Shown: positions 22,043 to 34,020, counted from the first letter of the stretch. The stretch is 64,000 nt of DNA from Atherinomorus stipes (GCA_023101725.1 JALJCO010003963.1:1-64000); one strand, 5' to 3'. Program-made: numbers and translations. The notes: generated from the letters alone by a model not told the origin.

Positions 22043-22313
22043 TAGGGCTGAACGATATGGACAAAATTTCATATCTCGATATTCAGGCCAGACATCTCAA
22101 TATCGATATGATACGATATGACTACGGGTTCATTGAAAACCAAGCACTTTGGTGGAAAGTGCAGTTTTGTTTGTGACTTCCAGAGCTTTATATGCAGGAC
22201 AAGCGCAGGGGAAATCTATATCTTTTATATAGTTGCTTTTGCGATATTAATATCTTGAATGTCCATATCTCGATATAGATACGATAACGATAACGATATA
22301 TCTTTCAGCCCTA
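22043..22313. mobile_element. Short hAT MITE (TAGGGCTGAACGATA family)
   Basis: The ends are TAGGGCTGAACGATA and TATCTTTCAGCCCTA, with an 8-bp duplication gttccgac (22035-22042) and gttccaac (22314-22321) that differs at one base. The interior is rich in atatcgatat/cgatatag motifs forming a sub-terminal inverted repeat. At 271 bp it is non-coding. Confidence 0.9.
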
Positions 22314-22493
22314 GTTCCAACGCACAAACGTCCCACCATTCCGACAAGGCTTTCCATGTAAGGAAACGTGTGTTAGAGTCACTGACTCGCCGCTGTCCGG
22401 CGCTGAACTGCAGCGGTGATGAAAAGTCCCTGATTAGACGTTTTGCTTCTGCAGATGAATAAATATTTGCTGCCACAACACAATTTGGTTTAA

Positions 22494-23267
22494 AGGAGAA
22501 ATCCCACTTTTTCAAGTGAAAACGTGTACTGGAACAGGACCTCAGTAACAACGTGCTAGAAACTCCGGAAAGTGAAAGTGGCTTCGTTTTTGAGTGCGGG
22601 GGCTCTCTTCTCACCAGAATCGGCCACAAGCATGCGCTCTCCACAGTACGCGGTTTGCATTTTTTCCCCTGAATGACGTGAACTAGAGGCTGCTAGCCGC
22701 TAAGCTAACCTCCCTAGCGCCACCTGAAAGCAGCTGATTACCTGCCGCAGAGTAGTTATGACCAGCTTTGTCCGAGAGGAGGACGACAACAAGGGGGAGT
22801 GGGGGTGTAATTCTAAGTGTTGCTGCTGTGTAACTTATTATCTTTTTTGTCAGAGACCAGTAAACGGTGGTTGACAAGCTGCTAATGTAGCTACAGAAGC
22901 TAACAGTGTTTGGTGAACTTCACGTCAGACGTCAGCTCCTTATATTCATCAGAGTCCAGCCCTTTTACTCCGGATCCTCTCCATCAACCGCACCGTTACG
23001 TTTTTATCACGTTTTTCTCTGCTGGGACATCATTTCCTTCACCTGCTCTGTCCTGATAAAACTTTGTTTTGGCTTTGACGTTTGCCTCGTGAACGCGCTT
23101 ACAGACAGGTCTAACTCTCGGACGTATTCTTGCGACAAACAAAGTTGGGGATAAAAAGAAGTTAAAATGAGCTCATAAAATTTTCGTCCCACCCAACTAT
23201 AATTAAAAGTTCATTTGAAGATAATTTAAGAAGGATTGTGGATGTAAAACAGCAGGTTATGACACCT
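22494..23267. mobile_element. Possible TTAA-target element
   Basis: The left edge AGGAGAAATCCCAC follows TTAA at 22490-22493. The right edge ggttatgacacct precedes TTAA at 23268-23271; its reverse complement, AGGTGTCATAACC, resembles the family C end AGGTGCCATGACA. The inverted-end match between the two sides is weak, so this could be two different fragments. It is non-coding. Confidence 0.4.
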
Positions 23268-23271
23268 TTAA

Positions 23272-24760
23272 CTCACTGGCTGCCAATCACGTGTTTCCAC
23301 GTTAATTAAGGGTTTTAATCGGGGGAGCTGTTTTAATCTCTGGCGGAGCTTGTCAGAGAGAACCAAGGGCTCATGATCATTTTTTGGGTAGTTTTCATCT
23401 AATCCAGCAGATGGCGGTGTCAGACAAGCTTAAAATAAACCTACCAGGAAGTGATGCGCTTCTATGATGCTTCCTGTGTTACCTTGCTAACGGCTGCTAG
23501 CCCAAGAAGTATGCTGGATTCTACTGCGGGGGGGGGGGGGCATGGCGATCAGTCATAATCGAAGCAGTTTAGGAGGTGGATAAGGGGGAAAGTTTGTGGA
23601 AAAAGTAATCGGTGACAGACAGACACGATCGATCGAAGACACGATGGAAATACTGCAGCGAAGTGCGGAAGCTGAACGTGAAAGTAAGTCTACAGCATGC
23701 GGTTGTTTCCTGCAGGGGAGAGGGGGGGGGGGGGTGCGCACCTAAGCTGCGGTGGAAGGAGAAGGAGAGAGGGAGGGAGGAGTAGGGAGACGTTTCTGCT
23801 CTCTGTTTCTGCCAAATATTATGTTGTGAAACAAACTTGTTGTGGCTTATTTAGCTGGTAAATAATTATTTTGCCTCAAACTCTTTTTTCAGTGTTGTAT
23901 TTGTTGTTTCATAGAAGTAAACAGGTGTTCAGATGATGAAGGTGTCACTAAAGTAAAAAAAATATTGGCATCAAAGACACTTTTCCACTTCAAGTGGACT
24001 GCAGCATTCAAACCTAGTTTTCTCAGCTTTTTGGTCAGAAACAGGCATTTTTGCTGCAACAAAGCCATGTTCTATTGCAGATTACTAAAGAATGGAAAAA
24101 GATAGAAACATGTTTTTTTTTCTGTTAAAAGAAGAGAGTCTAAGCTTTCCTTTGGTACATTCAGTGTTTGTACACAATATTCTGTGGAGCTCCCAAAATC
24201 AGTGAAAATGCTTAAAAATCCTGGCACTATGGAGCGGAAAAGGTCTGGCAGTCACTGAGTAAAATGCCAAGAAATTAAACGGTTTTCTCTCCAAACCCTC
24301 CAAATATGAAACTGCAGTGCGCTTGCATACAAACAGACAAGAGGATACCAGACGAATACAGTGATGGCAAATAGTTAGATTACAGATCTATAATATAAAA
24401 AAAAAAAAAAAAGCTACCAGATTTAGATATAATAACAGCACTGTGGGCTTCAATCGTCTCCTATTGCTTTTTAAATAATGTCGAGAGCGAGCGCGCAGGT
24501 GATTTCTGTAATTGTGTTCTGATTAATTTCCAAGATAAAGTTTTAGCTTCTGAAATCAGATTTTAAACGGCTCTGATGGAGCTCAATGTTTATCTGAATG
24601 TTGTGGCTTCATTCCGAACCATTTCACTGAACCTGGATGACCCGCGGCGTGTTGGGAGATTTAAAAAAAAACGATAAAACATTCAGTGTAATGCTGGTTT
24701 TGTGCAACATAAACCGTACAACATGGAGGAGACTGGACATCTTTCACATGTTTCGGTTGG
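23272..24760. other. Unassigned non-coding DNA
   Basis: It contains G-runs at about 23528-23540 and 23720-23733 and an A-run near 24398. Short blocks such as the aggaagtgatgcgcttctat region look repeat-like. No gene was recognised. Confidence 0.4.
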
Positions 24761-24840
24761 AATTAGTCAGTGACTTCAGGAATTAGTCGGTGACTTCAGG
24801 AATTAGTCGGTGACTTCAGGAATTAGTCGGTGACTTCAGG
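24761..24840. repeat. 20-bp tandem repeat, four copies
   Basis: Four near-identical units of aattagtcggtgacttcagg. The first has a single base difference (agtcagtg). Confidence 0.95.
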
Positions 24841-25334
24841 TGTCACCTGCAGTGCCGTCATTGATATCTGTAACTGCAGTTATTAATGCTGCATATGATG
24901 CCAGCGTGCATGCGGACGCACGGCTCTGTGGAGACTCCGCTCCAGCTGCTGCTGTGACGGTGACTGACTGTATTTCTTCTTCAGTCAGAGATCCCTGACA
25001 TTCAAACGTGAATCTAACATGTTTCAGACCAGTTACATTAATATGTGGAGGAGATTATATTTCCTGTTTCAGGAGATTTTGATCACAAATTATTAAGTAG
25101 GTTTGCTAGGTTGTGGAGTCCATCTGCTGTGAAAGCACGTAAAAACCTGAATGTCGGGGGAGGGGATCAGAATGGTGGGATGTTTTTATTTTATACTGTC
25201 ATTCCGACCACAGAATGAAAAAAATTGTTTGTATGATGAGATGTTTGACGGAGATCGGACCGAGGCTGCGCTGCAGCCGGAACGCGGCGCACACAGGTCT
25301 GGTGTGATATGGCCTTTAGGCATGTGGTTAGAGG
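24841..25334. other. Unassigned non-coding DNA
   Basis: No element end was recognised. The part from about 25230 may already be diverged Rex3 sequence. Confidence 0.35.
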
Positions 25335-25470
25335 TCTCTGGGGAATGTCCAGGACATGTTGAAGGGACTACGCCTCTCAACAGGCCTGGGAACACCTCAG
25401 GATCCTCTGGACGAGCTGGAAGAAGTGGCCGAGGAGAGGCAGGTCCCGTAACCTGACCCTGGATGGGTGG
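25335..25470 (+). mobile_element. Rex3-type (RTE clade) LINE, 3'-end fragment
   Basis: The phrase ggcctgggaacacctcagga, followed by tcctctggacgagctggaag and aagtggccgaggagagg, is the characteristic end of fish Rex3/RTE elements, where the end of ORF2 overlaps the short 3' region. Only about 135 bp survive, as is usual for strongly 5'-truncated copies. There is no reverse-transcriptase motif in the remnant. Confidence 0.7.
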
Positions 25471-25672
25471 ACTGTCCTCTTATAGTCAACGTTTACTCAA
25501 TAAATGGGGCTTATCACCACAACAATAAAATGTCCTCTGGTGCCGGGACTGGGTAAGGATGGTGGGGCTTTTTTCAGTCAGGCACTGCAAAAGGCCGCCG
25601 TCTGCCTTTTATACGATGCAGATTGAGACATTTTTTGTCCGGGAGAACTGTAAAAATAGTCAACCTGGGAGA

Positions 25673-26678
25673 CAGAGGTGAAAGAAGTACAGAAAAATTG
25701 TAATTAAGTTAAAGTATCTTTACTTTGCTTAAATTCTACTCAAGTAAAAGTAAAAGTACACATCTAAAAATGTACTTGAGTAAAAGTAAAAAAGTACTGA
25801 ATTTCAAATGTACTCTGAGTAAAAGTTCCTTGTTGTAAGAAAGGATGAGTTATAATTCAACACTGTTTTTAAAAACTTTCAAACAAAAGAGAAAAATATA
25901 ACCAAAGAATCCAAGATGGTGAAAATGTTGAGCAAATCCTTAGTAACACGCTGCTCTTTTTTCCAAACAAATCTGAAATTCAGTTGTCTTGATGAACAAA
26001 TGAGTACAATGACTGCTTACTTTAAGAAATTAAATAAATAAACCTCCAAAGAGGTTATTTCTCAGGAAGTGACAAAAACATGTGGCTTTCTAAAACCTGG
26101 ACACAGCATCATCAAACTTTGAATTGAGTCTTTTTTACATTAAAGTCATATATTTGAATGTATTCATTTATTTATTTACTTTTTGAATATTTTCACCAAA
26201 TCAAGCTCACATGAAGGAGAGGGATTTAATTATGTAAAATGGAGATAGGAGGTTTGTACCCGATAGCGACAATGAGGAAGTTGTTGCCTTTTTTGCATTT
26301 GAACACAAAGAGCTGCTGAGATTTGGCCGAGGATTTCCTTCATCTCTTCTACGGGAATTCAACCCTCAGCCTCCGACGTCTCCATCTCCTGCTCAGCATC
26401 ATCATCATCAGTGAGATTTCCTTTCAGTGGACGATAAGACAAACGATCCATAACGTTTGACACAAGACCCGTTCATGCTGATTTTTCTCCTCCTGCATTT
26501 GATCTTTTGCTCAGTACTGAGGGAAGTTTCCAAAGTAGAAGTAAATACTTGGGTCAAAATGTACTTGAGTAAAAGTAAAATTACCTATTTCAAAAACTGT
26601 TTAAAAATTATAATTTACTCACAAAAACTACTCACTTACGGTAACTTAAGTAAATGTAATTAGTTACTTCCACCTCTG
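25673..26678. mobile_element. hAT element (CAGAGGTGGAAGTAAC family), non-autonomous
   Basis: A perfect 8-bp duplication ctgggaga (25665-25672 and 26679-26686) flanks CAGAGGTGAAAGAAGTAC and GTTACTTCCACCTCTG. Sub-terminal regions carry repeated gtacttgagtaaaagtaaaa motifs in both halves. The 1006-bp interior encodes no recognised transposase. Confidence 0.93.
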
Positions 26679-26686
26679 CTGGGAGA

Positions 26687-27231
26687 CATGTCCCATTACA
26701 TCATTGTTACAGATGTGGGTATGAAAAAGTTCCTCCTTTTTCTGCCAGAAGTGGTGCACTAATAGTGCACTATTAGTGCACTGTCACTGGCTGAACGACT
26801 TGTCCCGCAAATACGGCATCACGTATGGTGTCCAAACTTGGCGTGTGGAAACATCCTTGTTCTGGGCGTTCATTTATGCTCTGAAACCGTTTCCCCTGGG
26901 CACACAGGTGTTTCTCTGTGCCATTGAATTAGCAGACAAGTGGCTGGTAAGTGGCTGGCAGTCGGCTGAAAGGGGAACTTTTTCATGCCCAGATCTGTAA
27001 AGTCCACCCTCGTTTTCTAAGATCTGTTCTGGAGTATCAAAAGTTGCATCGTCAAAATGTCAAAAACGAAGAAAAACACAGTACTGCCGATCATCTGATA
27101 AATAAATCTGGTGTTGCACTTCGGTCATCAGTTAAGAGCATTTTTGAAGGATATATAACGGACTGCTAGCTACATGTACACAGCCAGAATGGACTGTACT
27201 TATTTTTTCTGGGTTTAGCATTGGTCATTAC
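26687..27231. other. Unassigned DNA, probably repeat-derived
   Basis: It includes a small self-complementary patch, gtgcactaatagtgcactat, at about 26756-26775. The 72-aa frame at 26951-27169 has no motif I recognise. Confidence 0.35.
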
Positions 27232-27790
27232 CAAGCAGCAACCTCCGATGGCCAACTATGAGTCCACCGGAAAAGTCATTTAGTTCTCCCTTGATCGCTA
27301 GGGGCTGCAAAACAGAGCAAATCCCTTATAAACTCCCAACTTTACAGCAGAATAAACATGGTTACAGCTGATATAATCATGTTCACAGCAGGAATAAACA
27401 TGTTTACAGCAGAATAAACAAGTTTACAGCAGAATAAACATGTTTACAGCAGGAATAAACATGTTTACAGCAGATATAATCATGTTTACAGCAGGAATAA
27501 ACATGTTTACAGCAGAATAAACATGTTTACAGCAGGAATTAACATGTTTACAGCAGAATAAACATGTTTACAGCAGAATAAACATGTTTACAGCAGGAAT
27601 AAACATGTTTACAGCAGAATAAACATGTTTACAGCAGGAATAAACATGTTTACAGCAGATATAATCATGTTTACAGCAGGAATAAACATGTTTACAGCAG
27701 ATATAATCATGTTTACAGTAGGAATTAACATGTTTACAGCAGAAACAAACATGTTTACAGCAGAATAAACATGTTTACAGTCTGGTTCAA
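27232..27790 (+). mobile_element. Dispersed element with internal 20-bp minisatellite, long copy
   Basis: The leader at 27232-27335 (with gatggccaactatgagtcca and gagcaaatccc) matches 50873-50975 on the opposite strand, and both adjoin the same 20-bp repeat. This shows the minisatellite is part of a dispersed element and not a local accident. Its ends and superfamily are not determined. Confidence 0.6.
27345..27781. repeat. 20-bp minisatellite (gaataaacatgtttacagca)
   Basis: About 21 units of 20-21 bp, with a recurrent variant gatataatcatgtttacagc. The Val-Asn-Met repeat on the minus strand is a translation artefact. Confidence 0.93.
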
Positions 27791-29417
27791 ACATCATTTT
27801 AGGTTTAATAGGTCAAGTTTACCTTCATGTCAACTGTGAGGGAGGGTGAAATTTTCTATGACTCATTCGTTTAGATGTTATTTAATCTTGAAATTACACG
27901 TAATTAGGGGCGTGTCCTTTTGATTGACATGCAGCAGACCGGAAGCCCGGCCTGCCGACCGGTGGCTAACAGTTAGCTCCTTGTTAGCTCTCAGTAAGGT
28001 CTCAGTTTGTAGCAGAGCAGCACAACGGCTGTTTTTAGTCAGATAATAGCAAGTCTAAGCGTGTCTTACCTTTATCCCGCCGCTTAGAGGGCTAATCTTC
28101 GTTAGCTCTTGTTAGTTTCGAGTTAGCTCGGTTAGCATTTAGCCCTGAGTACGTCAGCTGTCAATCATTTGCCCCGCGGCTCGGATCGACCTTGCCTTTT
28201 CCCATTTTAGTATTTTCCGGGAGTGACGACACATGTGACACAGCAGGATGGTGATGGTGGGACACGCCCACCTGGTTTCACTTTTAGCTCTCTAGAAACC
28301 AACGGGTGACGTCGCGGACGGTTCGTCCTTCTCTATTAACGGTCTGTGGTCATTACCCAACGACGTTCCGTGTAATAAAACTGCCTGGGTGTTAGCTGTA
28401 GATTTTCCAGCAGACCAGCTGGTGACACGAACTCTGGTAAATACTTGTGTGGGTGGTCACGCATCTGTCTGTACGTCTGTCTGCAGCACACAGGAAGGGT
28501 TTTCTTTCTGGCTTCGCTTGCTCTCGTTCTCTGTGCCCCTGATATTCTCAGACCTCTCTGCCAGATGCAACCCTGCCCTACTTACAGATGTCTGCCTTCT
28601 TTGCATTTGACAGCATGTTTAAAAGAAATGAATATTTAAGCTGGCAAAGAAATGAAGGCTTCCATTTGATGTGTTTATCTCTTCTACTGTGAGATGTTGA
28701 GAGCAGGGTGTGGGCACGCTGTAGCAGCACCGATGCACCTTGATTCTGAATTTCCACTGCCCATAATTAATTTAGTGGAATCACTCAAAGGAAGCCGGAT
28801 TTTATCAGAGATAGGATTAGAGAGGAAGTCGCAAGCAATGATACTGCTGAACAAAGCTTTAATTTTTCAAAAAGGACTGAGCCCATTAAATTTGCAAGGA
28901 CCCGTCTATTTTGCAGACAATGTTTAAACATTTTAACTTCTTTAATTCACAAGCCCCAAATGATTCTTCTCCATCCGTGATCTTGTTCTTCAAGAGAGAC
29001 AAGTGGAAGAGGCAGTTTATTTTGTCTTCCCTCTATGAATAAGACTGTCTGTTATCATCCTCTGTTTGCCTGATGTCAACCAATTCTGTGGTCCAGACAG
29101 ATATGAGAAACTGACTATTCCATTTGTTCCTGTTCAAAAGCTGGAACACACCACTGATCTCACAATAATAATCAAATAAAACCTACAGAGTGTACGTAGA
29201 CTGTCTGTCCACAGTGTTTCTGTTCACCTAGTCTTTTCCTCGTCTCACCTTTCATGGTCTAAATCTGTGCTTTAAACCTTTTCTGAGCCAGTCTAACATC
29301 CAGGTCCCCGACATCCTCCGGCATTAAAATAGAGGATAAAGCTACGTTCACACTGCATATCACCGCTCCTGAACATCTGCTGAGATCTACTTTGTTGTTG
29401 ACATGTTTTCTGTGCTT
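27791..29417. other. Unassigned non-coding DNA
   Basis: The part 27840-28330 includes gttagct clusters and a block with gggcgtgtccttttgattga, a style common in dispersed fish repeats. The part 28690-29100 looks non-repetitive and could include conserved regulatory DNA, but nothing specific can be shown. Confidence 0.35.
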
Positions 29418-30551
29418 CACTGTAAAAATTGTTACTTTGGCTCAAATTTAAAAAATTGTGTCAACTTGTCACATCTAATTTTTTTTTAGTTTATCTCAGA
29501 CTAAATTTATGATTTGGTTGAAACCATAAATTTTGATTTACTAGAAATCAATTTTTTACATTAAAACAAAGAAATTGCTTTGATACAAAGTGTCTAGTGT
29601 CTATAATTGTATAGTATAGTGTCTATAATTCATAACAACAAAACTTTTTTTTTTTTTACTTTGCTACAACTTAATTTTTCATCTTGGAATAAACTAAACA
29701 AATTCCAGCAACTTGTCTTATTTAGTTTTTTTAGTTTTTGTCAAACTAAATTTATGATGTGGCTGAAACCATACATTTTGATTTACTTGCAATCGATTTT
29801 TTTTTTTAACTTTAAAACAAAGAAATTTCTTTGATACAACACAAAACTTAAATTTATAACAAGGAAACTTTTTTTTTTAATTTGGTACAACTCAATTTTT
29901 TTACCTTGGAACAAACTAAACTTATCGCTGTAATTCTGTAACATTCTTTTTAAAAATTTTCTCAAGTAAAATTTCACTTATATCTTACTCAATACATTAT
30001 ATTGAGTACCAGGCTTAAGTGGTATTTGATGTATGAGTGTGACTGAACAGGAACATAAAAAGTATTTACATCATGTTAGTTTCAAGCCACTCATAGAATA
30101 AGGAGAATAAATGGGTTGGGAGTTTATCTCCTTGTACTATCCCTCACACTCATGGTGCAACTTTAATGTCCAACCTGAACAGAGTTTGTCAGCAACTTCC
30201 TCTGAATGTGTGTAGCAAAGGCAGAAAGCACATAGCTCAAATTTATAGGATAACAATCATAAAAGGTTAAAATCCTGCTGAATCTGTATTTCCCATGAGT
30301 CTTTGTGGACTGATATGATGAGTTTTGAAAATAGCTCCGCCCCCTTTGTTGTTCATGCACTCTGAAGCTGAAACAACTTAATAAGTTCACTTTGAGTGAA
30401 AGTAAAAACTTATTTCAGACTAAAGAGTGTGAGTTTTAAGTCGAATTAACTCAAAAACATTAGATTTAATCACCAAACCAAAATAATTAAGTTAGATCAA
30501 CATAAATGAGTCCTTCATATCAACTACAGCCCAGATACTCATTTTACAGTG
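29418..30551. mobile_element. CACTG-ended element (En/Spm-like), non-autonomous
   Basis: It starts CACTGTAAAAATTGTTAC and ends CTCATTTTACAGTG. The sub-terminal parts have repeated motifs such as actaaatttatgatktggkt (29501 and 29745). The ends fit CACTA/EnSpm elements, but no clear 2-3 bp duplication is seen. Parts recur at 3190-3420 and at about 62990-63200 (inverted). It is non-coding. Confidence 0.55.
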
Positions 30552-31199
30552 TTGTTTCCATTATAATATAAACATGACCTCCATCAAGAGTCCACGGCCC
30601 TGAAGGGACCCACATGCAGAAAAGGACTTGAAGTCACAAAGCGCACTCCGTATATGGAAATAGATATCGATACCACACGGGTCAGCAAGTATGTGTCAGT
30701 GTTGATGTGGTTGTGGGATCAAAGACGAGAAGGTGACGATACAATGCTGTTTTGTTTGTTTACATTTTAGTGCTGACGTCTCATTCCAGTGACGTTAAAG
30801 TCAGATGTAATATGAAGAGATCACAGACTGAGGTGACTGAACACATCAGACGTGGATCTGGTTTAGAACGACGCAGAAAGCGGACTGGGTCTGATTTAGA
30901 AAAATTACATTTGTGCTGTTCAGACGAGATAAAACAGACATAGGTAACTTATGGGAGAAAAAGTTAAAATAATCTGAAGTGTGAATGTAGTTTATATAAG
31001 TGTCTTCCCAGAATGTGTGATGGTGATTATTTTGATTTGCACCATAAAAATCCCGCAATGAAGCTAAAACATGTGCAGCATTTAACAATCAGCAATATGA
31101 AAATCAGAAGAGGTTTTATTTCTGAACAGAATCACAGATAGAAACCAGAGATCTCAGCTCAACACCTGCTCTACTGTATACAGGTGAGCTAAACTTAAC
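30552..31199. other. Unassigned non-coding DNA
   Basis: No gene or element end was recognised. Confidence 0.4.
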
Positions 31200-31485
31200 C
31201 TGCATCATAAATTACACGTTACATTTTGAGGAACTAGTTTCTCACCAGCAGCGGTGCTTCCGGGTGTAAGACAGGAGGGCGATGCGGTTCAAAACAAACA
31301 GAAGCGCCACAGTCCTCACACATGTTCAATAGCTCGTTATTTTACAGAATTAAAGCTATGGTCTACCATTTCAGAATCAGCTGAGAAATTTTGAAAAAAA
31401 ATTCCACCGATAGTCTTGTGTTATAACTGATTTCCTCTGGTGTTCTGTGGAGTGGATACGATTGTTATTGATGACAGGCTAGCAG

Positions 31486-32811
31486 AGTGTTTCTCAGTTC
31501 CAGTCCTCAGGACCCACTGCCCTGCATAACTTCTAGGCAACCCTGCTTTCACACACCTGAATCAAATGAATGACTCGTTTACACACTGCAAAGAACTTGA
31601 CGAGGAAGTTCATTCATCTGAATCAGGTGTGTTGAAGTAGGAACATATGGAAGCTATGCAGGGCAGTGGGTCCTGAGGACTGGAATAGGGGATTATCACG
31701 CTTACCGGAACTTTCCAGTATTTGGGCATTTCCTCTTCCGGGCCGTTTTACCAACAGCCGTTCCTGCTCTGTTATACTGTTTAAATCGGATAAACTCCAA
31801 ACATACTTAAGTTTTCATTCCAGACTAAAGTGATACTAAGGAAGAAGTGGATCAAAGCGATCGATTCGCCGCGGTGAAGGACCGAACTTTATGATAACAC
31901 ACGTTTGTTTGTAGCCGGTGGGGCACAACACCGGCACTTCACAGCATGCTAGCATTAGCCAGCTAGCGTTTACTGACGTGCTTAACATTGTGCGTCTTAA
32001 AACACACAAACATCTGAAAATCGGGTCTGTACCCCCCCGTTTCCAGTGGAACAACTGGGGACTGCCAAGAAAGGAGACGCTTTCAGATGCTTGTGTGTTT
32101 TCAGCCGCACAAAGTTAGGCACGTCATCGAGCTGGCTAATGCTAGCCTGCTAGCACGACAGTATAGTCTGCCGGCTACAAACAAACGTGTGTTGTTTTAT
32201 TATAAAGTTCGGTCCTTCACCGCGGCGAATCGGTCTTTTTGATCCACTTCTTCCTTAGCATCACTTCAGTCTGGAATGAAAACTTGGCATTGGCGTTTAT
32301 CTGATTTACAAAGTTTAACAGAGTAGTAGCTGGCAGACTACTGTTAGCAGGCTAGCATTAGCCAGCTCGATGACGTGCCTAACTTTGTGCGGCTGAAAAC
32401 ACACAAGCATCTGAAAGCGCCTCCTTTCTTGGCAGTCCCCAGTTGTTCCACTGGAAACGGGGGGGTACAGACCCGATTTTCAGATGTTTGTGTGTTTTAA
32501 GACGCACAAAGTTAAGCACGTCAGTAAACGCTAGCTGGCTAATGCTAGCATGCCGGTGTTGTGCCCCACCGGCTACAAACAAACATGCTACGTTGTTTTA
32601 TTATAAAGTTCGGCCCTTCACTCTGGAGAATCGCTTTGATCCACTTCTTTCTTAGTATCACTTCAGTCTGGAATCCGTGAAAATTTAGGTAGGGTTGGCG
32701 TTTATTCACGTTATTTATGAAGTAAAGCAGGGACATTGAACTGGGCCGGAAGTGGGCCCTCTAAGTGTTTCAAACCGGAGAAAATATGTGTTCCCCATTG
32801 AGAAAGACTGG
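31486..32811. mobile_element. hAT MITE (AGTGTTTCTCA ends) inside family D
   Basis: The 8-bp duplication gctagcag (31478-31485 and 32812-32819) flanks AGTGTTTCTCAG and the right end TTGAGAAAGACTG. The intact family D copy has a single gctagcag at the matching place, near 6556-6563. The left 200 bp form a palindrome: ccactgccctgcata pairs with tatgcagggcagtgg, and ggtcctgaggactgg with ccagtcctcaggacc. The palindrome is cut just before its right end by the foldback at 31687-32796. Confidence 0.85.
31687..32796. repeat. Compound foldback of five inverted blocks
   Basis: An R unit (about 120 bp: ggctacaaacaaac, then ttataaagttcgg, then ttgatccacttcttcc and cacttcagtctggaat) occurs inverted at about 31820-31920 and direct at about 32165-32280 and 32572-32675. 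Between these lie two copies of a palindromic P block in opposite orientations, at about 31940-32155 and 32340-32565. P contains tgctagcattagccagctag, cacacaaacatctgaaaatc, and a gtttccagtggaacaactgg centre. The overall order is R'-P-R-P'-R, a near-perfect palindrome centred near 32250. Short GGGGA inverted ends are present. It is non-coding. Confidence 0.8.
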
Positions 32812-32971
32812 GCTAGCAGATTCCTGTGAACTTATGCTAGCATTAGCATCGGGGACCACCAGTAACAAAATTATGAGATGAAATGAGATGAATCTGTCTC
32901 CAGTGATAAGTAGGACCCAGGCTCACTCTAAAATGAGGCACTATGTCAAAAATCCTGAACTTCCGCTTTAA

Positions 32972-33593
32972 AGGGACACTGTGTAATCGGGAGCAGCTCC
33001 CTCGTACTTTTCATGCTACGTTCGCGTGAAACCGGGCAGACCGACGACATCCGCTGCATGTAAAGTTATCACCGGCCTCTATGTGAAGACGTGGTCCGTC
33101 AGTTACAGTGATATCAGTCCACATCTGTTCGGTTGTCATGGCGATGTCGTATTGTTTTCCCTGACCCATGTTTTACCGTCTTTCGCTCGGCTTTATTGAT
33201 TAAAATGACATCTGGTTTGTTACCGACGGCCGTCTGCCCGACTGCACGTGAACCCAGCGTCAGTGAGACGCTAGTCTCTCCCCCTCTGCAGCGCGGTTAC
33301 TTTTCAAAGGCATTACCTCGAACTGAGCTGAAAACTCCGGTGTGTCCGGTGAGTTTCTGTGTTTTCCTGCTGTCACGCTTCTCCCGAACGCAAAAACATG
33401 GCGATACGACATGGCAGCCCCCACCGAGCCGCCCCGCTCGATGTGTAAATGAATGATACGAACGGTGAATTTAGAACTTAGAGGAGCACTTCAGTTTGTT
33501 GATGAGAGTGATTACTGATTAATGAAAAAACACTTTTGAACCAAATAATCAGTTTTTGTGAATAAAACACAGGAGAACTTACACAATGTCCCT
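32972..33593 (+). mobile_element. TTAA-target element, family B, uninterrupted
   Basis: The ends are AGGGACACTGTGTAATC and ACACAATGTCCCT, with TTAA at 32968-32971 and 33594-33597. At 622 bp it matches the split copy at 8886-10662. It retains the single TTAA at 33519-33522 into which family C inserted in the other copy. Its left TTAA is also the right TTAA of family D. It encodes no recognised protein. Confidence 0.92.
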
Positions 33594-33809
33594 TTAAGCC
33601 AACGGCTGAAAATTTAAAACCTACAACCAAATTTACGGTAAATTTAAGACATTTTAAGACCTTAATTACCAGGATGTAAATTCAGTACTTTTAAATACTT
33701 TTTTAAGGACCTGTGGGAATCCTGAGTACTATATGTTTCTTCCTTTTTTTAAGGTTTTAGGTCTTGCAATGGAAACTGAGCAAGAAGTAAAACAAATTAT
33801 AACCTAAAT

Positions 33810-34020
33810 CAGGGGTGGCCAAGTTTAGTCCACAATCCTCCAAATTTTAGATCCACCCCTTCTCCAACACACCTGAATCAAATGCATGGCTTGTTTTCAG
33901 GCCTCTGCAGAGCTGAATGACATGCACATGAGGTAATTTGGGTGTGTTAGAGAAGGGTTGGATCTGAAAGATGAAGGATGAAGGATTCTGGTTCTTGAGG
34001 ACCGAACTTGGCCACTTTTG
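33810..34020. mobile_element. Palindromic hAT MITE, 211 bp
   Basis: The perfect 8-bp duplication acctaaat (33802-33809 and 34021-34028) flanks CAGGGGTGGCCAAGTTTAG and CGAACTTGGCCACTTTTG. The arms pair over most of the length (ccttctccaacacacc with ggtgtgttagagaagg). It is non-coding and hairpin-forming. Confidence 0.93.

Larger units (their letters stand above)
31200..32967 (-). mobile_element. TTAA-target element, family D, second copy, split
   Basis: The left part from about 31200 (ggaactagtttctcaccag) matches 6169-6184 of the intact copy. It continues to gttctgtggagtggata and gatgacaggctagcag, is interrupted at 31485, and resumes at 32812 to the family end (aaatcctgaacttccgct) before TTAA 32968-32971. 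The original left end is missing. Confidence 0.8.

Noticed and set aside
30163..30390. 75-aa minus-strand frame in the CACTG-ended element
   Set aside because: No domain, and the related copies at 3190 and 62990 do not conserve it.
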